A stretch of DNA of 64,000 bases, taken from JALZDI01 sp965653225 (GTDB lineage: Bacteria > Actinomycetota > Actinomycetes > Propionibacteriales > Nocardioidaceae). The position numbers and the translations under genes were made by a program. The stretch is taken from NCBI GenBank assembly GCA_965653225.1, contig CBFGZI010000003.1:1-64000 (forward strand), written 5' to 3'. Under the pieces are notes generated by a model. The model had not been told where the DNA came from, searched no databases, and saw only the letters and a list, made by a program, of their open reading frames with translations. Below are positions 22,463-28,750 of the stretch, piece after piece (positions within the stretch are counted from its first letter, which is position 1; each line of letters opens with the position of its first letter).

Positions 22463-23545
22463 CTAGAGCTCTTCCGGCGCGCCCGTCTGCACCGCCACGT
22501 GGTCGCACACCCGCATGACGTCCTCGGTCAGCGACACGGCACGCACGCCGTCCTCGATCGTCGGCAGACCGTCCGGGGAGCCGCCCCGCACCGCGGCGTA
22601 CGCGTCGGCGACGAACGCGTCGAAGCAGTCCAGGTAGCCCTGCGGGTGGCCGGGCGGCACCAGGCTCAGCCGCGCGGCGTCGGGGTCCAGCGTCCCGGGG
22701 TCGCGCTCGACGATGCGCGTCCCGTCGCGGCCGCCGACCCACAGCGTGTTGGGCTCCTCCTGCCAGAACACGACCGAGTGCTCCGAGCCGTCGACCTCGA
22801 GCCAGAGCCGGTTCTTGCGCCCGGGCGAGACCTGCGACACCACCACCGACCCGAGGGCACCCGAGTCGCCGGTGAGGCTGACCACGACCGCGTCCTCGGT
22901 CGGCCGTCCGGCCACGAACGTGCGCCGCTGCGCGGCGTGCACCCGCAGTCGCTCGCCGGTGACGAACTCCGCGAGGTCGCACCAGTGCGAGCCGATGTCG
23001 GCGAACGCGCGCGAGCGGCCGCCCTGTACGTCGTCGACGCGCCAGTTGGTGTCCTCGTCGCGCGTCAGCCAGTCCTGGAGGTACGTGCCGTGCACCAGGC
23101 GGACCGTGCCCACCTCGCCGTTGCGCACCATGGCGCGGGCCTGGCGGGCCATGGCGTGGTAGCGGTACACGAACGGCACGGCGACGACCCGCCCGGCCGA
23201 GTCCGCCCGGTCGCGTACTGCCCTGGCCTCGGCCAGCGACGTGGCGACCGGCTTCTCGCAGACCACGTGCAGCCCGTTGTCGAGAGCTGCGGTCGTCAGC
23301 GCCGCGTGCGTGTCGTTGGGCGTGCACACGTGTACGACGTCGAGGCTGGTGTCGGCGACCACGTCCTCGGCCGTGGCGTAGCCCGTGGACACGCCGAGCC
23401 GCTGCGCCTCGGCCTCCGACCGTTGCGGCGTCGAGGCCGCCACGCCGACCACCTCGGCCCCGGTCAGGCGTGCGGACCGGACGTGCACACCCCCGATGAA
23501 GCCGGTCCCGATGACCGCGACTCGGAGTCTGTCGCTACTGCTCAT
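22463..23545 (-). CDS. Gfo/Idh/MocA-family NAD(P)-dependent oxidoreductase
   Basis: 360 aa. The dinucleotide motif is VIGTGFIGGVH near residues 11-21. The catalytic EKP motif is in HVVCEKPVATS, and RYHAMARQARAMV and IGSHWCDLAEFVTGE form the substrate-domain signature. Such enzymes oxidise or reduce the ring of sugars, inositols or related polyols. No sugar operon surrounds it. GGGAG lies eight bases before the ATG. Copy B of the 55-bp repeat follows its stop. Confidence 0.88.
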   Translation of the reverse strand: MSSSDRLRVAVIGTGFIGGVHVRSARLTGAEVVGVAASTPQRSEAEAQRLGVSTGYATAEDVVADTSLDVVHVCTPNDTHAALTTAALDNGLHVVCEKPVATSLAEARAVRDRADSAGRVVAVPFVYRYHAMARQARAMVRNGEVGTVRLVHGTYLQDWLTRDEDTNWRVDDVQGGRSRAFADIGSHWCDLAEFVTGERLRVHAAQRRTFVAGRPTEDAVVVSLTGDSGALGSVVVSQVSPGRKNRLWLEVDGSEHSVVFWQEEPNTLWVGGRDGTRIVERDPGTLDPDAARLSLVPPGHPQGYLDCFDAFVADAYAAVRGGSPDGLPTIEDGVRAVSLTEDVMRVCDHVAVQTGAPEEL

Positions 23546-23611
23546 GCTGTGGCTCCCGGTGCTGGCGATCGGCCCGTCGGCCGACTGGTCCCGCGTGGAA
23601 CACTAGGGGCC

Positions 23612-24232
23612 ATGTCCACGCCGCAGCATCAGTTCACGCCGAACCCGATGTACGTCCCGAAGTTCTACGTGCGGCAGCGGATCACGCTGATGGTGAACCA
23701 GTACGAGGTCTACCCGGCCAACCCCGACGGCAGTGAGGGACCGCTGCTGGCGTTCGCGCAGCAGAAGCGGATGGCGTTCAAGGAAGAGGTCACCTTCTTC
23801 ACCGACCAGGCCAAGTCGCGCCCGGTGTTCTCGTTCAAGGCGCGCAAGCGGCTCGACCTCGGCTCGGGCTACGACGTGTTCGACGAGGTCGGACGGCCAC
23901 TCGGGCACTTCCGCAAGGAGTTCGGGGCCAGCCTGCTGCGCTCGACCTGGGCTCTGTCCGGGCCCGGCCTGGAGGCGGGCGGAACCGAGCGCAACCTCTT
24001 CGTCGCGCTGCTGCGCCGGATCTGGGACTTCATCCCGTTCCTGGGTGAGGTGTGGATCCCGTTCATCTTCCACTTCGACTTCACCGACCGGGCCACCGGA
24101 GCGCCGGTGATGTCCAGCGAGCGCAAGCCGTCGATCCGCGACAGCTACATCGTGGACGTCCCCGACGAGCGGCTCGACTTCCGGCTGGCCGCCTCGATGG
24201 CGGTCGCTCTCGACGCGCTGCAGAGCCGCTGA
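23612..24232 (+). CDS. LURP-one/scramblase-like (Tubby-fold) protein
   Basis: 206 aa. The pattern MYVPKFYVRQRITLMVNQYEVY, KARKRLDLGSGYDVFDE, GRPLGHFRKEFGASLLRSTW and SYIVDVPDERLDFRLAASMAVALDAL agrees with bacterial LURP-one-related/phospholipid-scramblase-like proteins that adopt a Tubby-like beta barrel. A hydrophobic segment (IWDFIPFLGEVWIPFIFHF) is central. A role in membrane or lipid binding is inferred, not shown. It is divergent from the Gfo/Idh/MocA gene and has no Shine-Dalgarno. Confidence 0.7.
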   Translation: MSTPQHQFTPNPMYVPKFYVRQRITLMVNQYEVYPANPDGSEGPLLAFAQQKRMAFKEEVTFFTDQAKSRPVFSFKARKRLDLGSGYDVFDEVGRPLGHFRKEFGASLLRSTWALSGPGLEAGGTERNLFVALLRRIWDFIPFLGEVWIPFIFHFDFTDRATGAPVMSSERKPSIRDSYIVDVPDERLDFRLAASMAVALDALQSR

Positions 24233-24330
24233 GCGCCGGAGCCCAGCCGACCGGGCGCGCGGCTGAGCACGGCAGGCTGCCCACGTGCCGAATAGCACAC
24301 CTGAAATTACTTACCCAAACCAATGCAAAA

Positions 24331-24351
24331 CGGCACACTCAACGTGTGCCG
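24331..24351 (+). promoter_or_regulatory. Perfect hairpin upstream of the sugar-binding lipoprotein gene
   Basis: CGGCACAC (24331-24338) and GTGTGCCG (24344-24351) form an 8-bp stem with a 5-nt loop, after an AT-rich stretch (24293-24330) that is unusual for this genome. It lies 36 bases before the GTG at 24387. It may be a terminator of the gene before, an operator, or a leader hairpin. Confidence 0.5.
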
Positions 24352-24386
24352 CTGCAGCGCTGGATGTTCGTCGAGAAGGTCGCCGG

Positions 24387-25331
24387 GTGAAGGAGCCCGT
24401 GCGTCGCCGCTGCGCCGTGGTCGCCGCGGTCCTCGCCGCCGCCACCGGCGCCGGGGCGGTCAGCGGCTGCGACCCCTACGCCGCCCCGCCAAAGGACGTC
24501 GTGACACTGTCGGTCTCCTCGCTGCACAACCCGTACTTCCGCGCGCTGCGCACCGGCGCGCGGCAGGCCGCGGACGCCTCCGGCGTACGGCTGGAGGTCG
24601 TGGGCGCGGGCAACAGCCTGGACCGGCAGGCGAAGCAGGTACGCAAGGCCGTCAGGCACGGCAGCGACGCCGTCCTGGTCAACCCGGTCGACTCACTGAC
24701 CGCCGACACCGCCCTGCGGCCCGTGCTGCACACGAAGGTGCCGGTGGTCGCCGTGGACCGCAGCCTGCCGGGCGCCGACGTGGAGAGCACCGTGGTCTCC
24801 GACGACGCCGACGGGGGCATGCAGGCCGCGGAGGCCGTGGCCGAGGCGGTGGACGGCCCCGGGCAGGTGATCCACCTGCAGGGCGTGCCGAACACCTCGT
24901 CGAGCATGAACCGGGGCCGCGGCTTCGAGAAGGCGATCGGCTACCACGACGAGCTCGACGTCGTCGCCGAGCAGCCGGCGTACTACGACCGCGGGTCGGC
25001 CCGCGAGGTCACCTCGCAGCTGCTGAGGGCATACCCCCACGTCAAGGCGATCTTCGCCGAGAACGACGAGATGGCGCTCGGGGCGATCGACGCCCTCGGC
25101 GACCGGGCCGGCACCGACGTGCAGGTGGTCGGGTACGACGGCATCCCGCAGGCCCTGCGTGCGATCCAGTCCGGGCGGATGTACGCGACGGTCGCCCAGG
25201 CGCCCGAGCAGATCGGCCGGACCGCGGTCGAGCAGGCGGTGTCGGCCATCGACGGCGGGCTGGTGGCGCCGCACGTCCCCGTTGGCGTGCAGCTGGTGAC
25301 CGGTGGCAACGTCAACGACTTTCTCTACTAG
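24387..25331 (+). CDS. Ribose-type (LacI-like periplasmic) substrate-binding lipoprotein
   Basis: 314 aa. The signal peptide ends in the lipobox VSGC, so the protein is predicted to be lipid-anchored outside the cell. The mature part matches Peripla_BP_4/RbsB-like sugar binders: SSLHNPYFRALRTGARQAA, DAVLVNPVDS, VPVVAVDRSL, AIFAENDEMALGAIDAL and VGYDGIPQALRAIQSG. ABC permease and ATPase genes are absent on both sides, so it is an orphan receptor or works with a transporter elsewhere. The GTG at 24387 follows GAGAAGG by about seven bases. Confidence 0.85.
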   Translation: MKEPVRRRCAVVAAVLAAATGAGAVSGCDPYAAPPKDVVTLSVSSLHNPYFRALRTGARQAADASGVRLEVVGAGNSLDRQAKQVRKAVRHGSDAVLVNPVDSLTADTALRPVLHTKVPVVAVDRSLPGADVESTVVSDDADGGMQAAEAVAEAVDGPGQVIHLQGVPNTSSSMNRGRGFEKAIGYHDELDVVAEQPAYYDRGSAREVTSQLLRAYPHVKAIFAENDEMALGAIDALGDRAGTDVQVVGYDGIPQALRAIQSGRMYATVAQAPEQIGRTAVEQAVSAIDGGLVAPHVPVGVQLVTGGNVNDFLY

Positions 25332-25364
25332 GCCCTCCACGTGGTCGCGGGCCAACGGCCCCGG

Positions 25365-25724
25365 TCAGGCCGGTTTCAGCGGGTCGTGGCCGATCGTCAT
25401 CAGCCGGTGCCGCCAGTGCGCCTCCCCCGCGGTCGGCTCGAGGTCGTCCCGCCGCTCGGCGAGCACGCGGTCGACCACGTTGCGCATCACCCGCGCGTCC
25501 TCGTCGCTGATGTCGGTGCGGCGCTTGCCGAGGATGTGGAGTACGTGCCGTCCCGTCTCGGTACCCGACTGCTCGGGCAGGGTCTCGGTATCGGGGTCGG
25601 CCGACCGGGTGCGCAGCCACTCGTCCAGCTCGCGTGAGGTCATGTTCACCACGCGGTGAAAGTCGGTCCACAGCTCGTCGCTCACGGCCGTCTCGGCCAC
25701 GTCCATCACCTCCGTATCGCTCAC
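25365..25724 (-). CDS. DUF3140-domain protein
   Basis: About 119 aa. The core DELWTDFHRVVNMTSRELDEWLRT and HVLHILGKRRTDISDEDARVMRNVVDRV matches DUF3140, a helical family without known function. The C-terminal WRHRLMTIGHDP is conserved in it. The GTG at 25724 overlaps the stop of the upstream Nudix-like gene as GTGA, so coupling is likely. An ATG at 25706 and a GTG at 25700 (GGAGG eight bases upstream) are alternatives. Confidence 0.75.
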   Translation of the reverse strand: MSDTEVMDVAETAVSDELWTDFHRVVNMTSRELDEWLRTRSADPDTETLPEQSGTETGRHVLHILGKRRTDISDEDARVMRNVVDRVLAERRDDLEPTAGEAHWRHRLMTIGHDPLKPA

Positions 25725-26518
25725 TGGTCGGCTACCCCGACATCGGTGCCGCTAACTCCGGTGCCGCCGGCCTCCGCGCCTCTGCCGGACCTGCCACCGA
25801 ACCCCTCGCCGGTCCCCCACGGATGGAACGACGTGCGCGTCAACGGCGGGTGCAGCAGCTCTGCCCGGCCGCGCCGGTACAGCTGCGCCGGCCGACCGCC
25901 GCGCCTGGTCACGTGCTCGCCGGTCTCGACCACGAACCCGTCAGCGCCGGTGACCTTCCGGTGGAAGTTGCCGGGATCGAGCCGGCGACCCCACACGACC
26001 TCGTAGACCCGGCGCAGGTCGGCGATGGTGAACTCCTCACCGCAGAACGCGGTGCCGATGGTGGAGTACTCCAGCTTCGCCTGCGCGCGCTCGACGCCGT
26101 CCTGCATAATCCGGCGGTGGTCGAAGGCCATTGGCTGCCCGCGCAGCAGCTCGTCTACCGGGACCCACCGCGCCGGGGCGTCCGCGCCCGCCGCCGGCTC
26201 CGGCGCGTCTGGGGCGACCGCCAGCCACGCCACGCTCACTGTAGGTGACCGCGGGTCACGACCGGGCTCGCCGTACGACGCGAGCTGCTCCAGGTGCACC
26301 TCGTCCGCGCCCGTCGCCGCCAGCGCGGCCAGCTCTCGCCGGGCAGCGAGGTGCAGGGTCTCCTCGACGCGGACGAAACCGCTGGGCAACGCCGCGAAGC
26401 CGGCGTACGGCTCGACCGGGCGGCGTGTCACCAGCGCGCAGAGCCGTTCCTCGCGGATGGTCAGCACCACGAGGTCCACGGTCACCGCGAACCGCGCGTG
26501 GTCGCTGAGATCGGCCAT
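25721..26518 (-). CDS. NrtR-like regulator with a degenerate Nudix box
   Basis: 265 aa, similar throughout to the Nudix regulator at 0.1-0.8 kb: VTVDLVVLTIREERL, a Nudix fold, then LRRVYEVVWGRRLDPGNFHRK and GGRPAQLYRRG of the winged helix. The Nudix box is damaged: the catalytic REUxEE reads RELAAL at 61-66 and GG is SG, so hydrolysis is unlikely and ligand sensing probable. A Gly-rich tail of 25 residues follows the winged helix. The ATG at 26518 has TAGGGT seven bases upstream, suggesting a leaderless mRNA. It is followed by the DUF3140 gene and divergent from the MEDS-domain gene. Confidence 0.83.
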   Translation of the reverse strand: MADLSDHARFAVTVDLVVLTIREERLCALVTRRPVEPYAGFAALPSGFVRVEETLHLAARRELAALAATGADEVHLEQLASYGEPGRDPRSPTVSVAWLAVAPDAPEPAAGADAPARWVPVDELLRGQPMAFDHRRIMQDGVERAQAKLEYSTIGTAFCGEEFTIADLRRVYEVVWGRRLDPGNFHRKVTGADGFVVETGEHVTRRGGRPAQLYRRGRAELLHPPLTRTSFHPWGTGEGFGGRSGRGAEAGGTGVSGTDVGVADQ

Positions 26519-26525
26519 GTCGACG

Positions 26526-26531
26526 ACCCTA
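26526..26531 (-). promoter_or_regulatory. -10 hexamer TAGGGT of a leaderless gene
   Basis: TAGGGT on the minus strand lies seven bases before the ATG of the degenerate Nudix regulator, with no Shine-Dalgarno. Confidence 0.5.
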
Positions 26532-26585
26532 CGAAACGTGGCGACTGGCGTAGTATTGGCCCGGTCCAGGGCTCTGGAGACCGGT

Positions 26586-27530
26586 ATGCGCGGCACGTTC
26601 GTGGGGAACAGCACAGCGTCCCGGGGACACTTGGAGCACATAGCGATGCTCTACCAAGGTGTCCGCGAGTACGTCGAAGGCATCCTGGGCTTTCTCCAGG
26701 AGGGCGGCGACTTTCCTGCCCTGGTCGCGGTGCCCGGCCCGCACGCGGACCTGCTCCGGCGGCACATGAGCGGTCTCTCCGACCGGACCCAGTTCGTCGA
26801 CATGCACCTGCTCGGCCGCAACCCCCGCCGGATCATCCCCGCGATCCGGGAGTTCCTCGAGGGCCACCCGGACCGTCACGTGGACTTCGTCGGCGAGCCG
26901 ATCTGGCCCGGCCGCACCGCCGCCGAGGTGGCCGAGGCGACCCAGCACGAGTCGCTGCTGAACCTTGCGTTCGGCGAGACATCCATGTCGATCCTTTGCC
27001 CGTACGACGTCGAGCGGCTCGACCCCTCGGTCCTCGACGACTCCCTCCGGACCCATCCGGTGGTCATCGAGCGCGGCGAGCGGCGCGACAGCGCGCAGTA
27101 CACCGATCCGGCCACGTTGTGCGAGCCCGGACGGTGGCCGCTTCCACCACCGCCCTGGGGCGCCCGGGTGCTCGCGTTCGACGCCCGGCACCTCGTCCGG
27201 GTCCGGCACGTCGTACAACGCCGTGCCGCTGAGGCCGGGCTCGCCCACGAGCCGATGCACGACCTGCTGCTGGCGATCAACGAGGCGGCCACCAACACCG
27301 TGCGACACGGTCCGGGCCGCGGGATCCTGCGGCTGTGGCAGGAGCCGGGTTCGCTGGTGTGCGAGATCCGCGACCGGGGCCGCATCGACGACCCGCTGGC
27401 CGACCGCTACTTTCCCGACGACGAGGCGGAGGGCGGCTGGGGCCTGCTGCTGGTCAACCAGCTGTGCGACCTGGTCGAGCTGCGCTCCGACGCAGGTGGG
27501 ACGACCCTGCGGATGCACATGTCGCTGTGA
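26586..27530 (+). CDS. MEDS-domain sensor with anti-sigma-type histidine kinase-like ATPase
   Basis: 314 aa. The N-terminal half is a MEDS (DcmR-type sensory) domain, with HIAMLYQG at the start and PALVAVPGPHADLLRR. The C-terminal half is an HATPase_c_2 domain of the RsbW/SpoIIAB type: the N-box is LLAINEAATNTVRHG and the G-box is DRGRIDDP then EGGWGLLLVNQLCDLVEL. A phosphoacceptor His domain is missing, so it probably phosphorylates or binds an anti-sigma antagonist rather than a response regulator. No sigma factor or STAS partner is adjacent. The ATG at 26586 follows GGAG and keeps the conserved His of the MEDS motif inside the protein. Confidence 0.83.
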   Translation: MRGTFVGNSTASRGHLEHIAMLYQGVREYVEGILGFLQEGGDFPALVAVPGPHADLLRRHMSGLSDRTQFVDMHLLGRNPRRIIPAIREFLEGHPDRHVDFVGEPIWPGRTAAEVAEATQHESLLNLAFGETSMSILCPYDVERLDPSVLDDSLRTHPVVIERGERRDSAQYTDPATLCEPGRWPLPPPPWGARVLAFDARHLVRVRHVVQRRAAEAGLAHEPMHDLLLAINEAATNTVRHGPGRGILRLWQEPGSLVCEIRDRGRIDDPLADRYFPDDEAEGGWGLLLVNQLCDLVELRSDAGGTTLRMHMSL

Positions 27531-27553
27531 GCCGGTCCGCTCGCCGAAAACCA

Positions 27554-27570
27554 CCCCCATCGGCTGGGGG
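27554..27570 (+). terminator. Hairpin terminator after the MEDS-ATPase gene
   Basis: CCCCCA (27554-27559) and TGGGGG (27565-27570) pair around a TCGGC loop, 24 bases after the stop codon. There is no U-tract. Confidence 0.6.
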
Positions 27571-27592
27571 CGCGGCGTATTCTTGCGCCCGA

Positions 27593-27630
27593 CGGAGGAG
27601 AGCCGCCGCAGGAGCGGCGAGCACCCTCCG
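27593..27630 (+). promoter_or_regulatory. Structured leader upstream of a lipoprotein gene
   Basis: CGGAGG (27593-27598) pairs with CCTCCG (27625-27630), and inside it GCCGC (27602-27606) pairs with GCGGC (27614-27618). The nested stems end 19 bases before the ATG at 27650. It may be a structured 5' leader or a second terminator. I could not match it to a known riboswitch. Confidence 0.35.
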
Positions 27631-27649
27631 ACTGAGTCTGGGGGGCTTC

Positions 27650-28348
27650 ATGCGAGGACGGTTCTGGGCCGCTGCGGTGAGCGGGTTGCTCATGCTCTCA
27701 CTGCTGGGATGCGGGAACGCCTCGACCGTGCGCACGGCGACCCCCGCCAAGCCGGCTACCGGCGTCTGCGACGGGGTGGCGAAGTGTCACGTCGTAGCAA
27801 ACACCGATGTCGACGGCGACGGCGTCCGAGACCAGGTCGGCTTCGTGGTCCAGACCAAGCGACACGTGGTCGTCTACGTCAAGGCCGCCACCGGGCAACG
27901 GGTCAAGCGCGACATGAACGTGCTGTGGTTCCCGCGCGGTGAGTTCTACGGCGCCGCACCGGTCGACGGGCAGCCCGGGTCCGAGCTCGTCGTCGGCAGC
28001 ACGATGGGCGCGCACACCCTGTGGTTCACCACACTGACCATGCGGAACGGGCGGCTGGTCCGGCTCGACCCGCCCGGCCATGGCAAGGAGTGGATGATCG
28101 ACGGTGCGTTCTCGTTCTTCGCCGGCGTGGTCCGGAGCGTCGAGAACGGCACCGTGGTGGTCACCCTGCGGCAGGCCGCCCGCAACGGGGTGCGTCCGAC
28201 CTTCACCGGCTCCGACCGCACCTTCGCCTGGAACGGCAACGGGTGGCAGCACCGGTCGACGACCCGGACCCACTACGCGAACGACAAGGCCGCCGACGTG
28301 GTCGGCGGCTGGCACGTGGCAGGGCTGCGGCGCTTTCCCGAGTTCTGA
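27650..28348 (+). CDS. Secreted lipoprotein with a calcium-binding-like repeat
   Basis: 232 aa. The signal peptide ends in a lipobox (LSLLGC), so it is predicted to be anchored on the outer face of the membrane. The mature region begins with a Thr/Pro/Ala linker, then NTDVDGDGVRDQVG, a DxDxDG loop as in FG-GAP/EF-hand-type calcium sites, then beta-rich sequence (GSELVVGSTMGAHTLWFT). Two Cys (VCDGVAKC) may form a disulfide. No family name can be given. GGGGGG lies four bases before the ATG. Confidence 0.7.
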   Translation: MRGRFWAAAVSGLLMLSLLGCGNASTVRTATPAKPATGVCDGVAKCHVVANTDVDGDGVRDQVGFVVQTKRHVVVYVKAATGQRVKRDMNVLWFPRGEFYGAAPVDGQPGSELVVGSTMGAHTLWFTTLTMRNGRLVRLDPPGHGKEWMIDGAFSFFAGVVRSVENGTVVVTLRQAARNGVRPTFTGSDRTFAWNGNGWQHRSTTRTHYANDKAADVVGGWHVAGLRRFPEF

Positions 28349-28362
28349 TCGGCTCTCGCGAG

Positions 28363-28368
28363 TACCGT
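28363..28368 (+). promoter_or_regulatory. -10 hexamer TACCGT of a leaderless gene
   Basis: TACCGT lies seven bases before the GTG at 28376, with no Shine-Dalgarno. It supports the reality of the small downstream gene. Confidence 0.45.
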
Positions 28369-28375
28369 CTGTGGT

Positions 28376-28636
28376 GTGAGGGGCGACCGAGTCGAGATCG
28401 TCGTCGACGCCGGAGAGGGCATCCGGGTCTACGAGATCACCGCGACCCGCGCCGGCCGACGGGTCGAGGTGACTACCGGCCGCGGCCTGGTGGAGGTGGC
28501 CGAGGTGACCCGCGGCGGCAGCACCGTACGCTCCGCCCGGTTCATGGCATCCCGCGTCGTCGCGCTGGTCGAGCATCCCGCCGGAGAGGCGCCGGCGCGG
28601 ATCTTCCCCGGTGTCGACGAGCCGCATCGCGGGTGA
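28376..28636 (+). CDS. Small conserved-looking hypothetical protein (86 aa)
   Basis: 86 aa, mostly beta-strand in character: VEIVVDAGEGIRVYEITATRAGRRVEVTTGRGLVEVAEVTRGG, then a short Ala/Pro-rich end. No transmembrane segment or known motif is visible. Codon use matches its neighbours (strong GC at third positions), and a TAnnnT hexamer sits seven bases before the GTG. I do not recognise the family. Confidence 0.55.
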   Translation: MRGDRVEIVVDAGEGIRVYEITATRAGRRVEVTTGRGLVEVAEVTRGGSTVRSARFMASRVVALVEHPAGEAPARIFPGVDEPHRG

Positions 28637-28670
28637 AGCGCGAGCAAGGCATCCAGCGACAATGCGCGCC

Positions 28671-28744
28671 GTGGACAAGTGCGTTCCGCAGAACACACTT
28701 ATCCACGACGCCCGGGGTTCCGCGGAACCGCGGGCGTCGTGGAC
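28671..28744. repeat. Cluster of palindromic elements between convergent genes
   Basis: GTGGACAAGTG (28671-28681) pairs with CACTTATCCAC (28696-28706) with one mismatch. GACGCCCG (28707-28714) pairs with CGGGCGTC (28731-28738) around the perfect palindrome GGTTCCGCGGAACC (28716-28729). The same GGTTCCGCGGAACCGCGG occurs at 61594-61611. The cluster sits between convergent genes and could terminate both. Confidence 0.6.
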
Positions 28745-28750
28745 CGAAGG

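Noticed and set aside
22263..23327. A long open frame on the minus strand extending upstream of the DUF5302 gene.
   Set aside because: It is the antisense-like shadow of the Gfo/Idh/MocA gene; only the last 59 codons have family character and a ribosome site.
28699..28706. TTATCCAC next to GTGGACAA, resembling DnaA boxes and a possible origin.
   Set aside because: Only two or three weak boxes are present, with no dnaA, dnaN or AT-rich unwinding region; the stems are better explained as palindromic elements.
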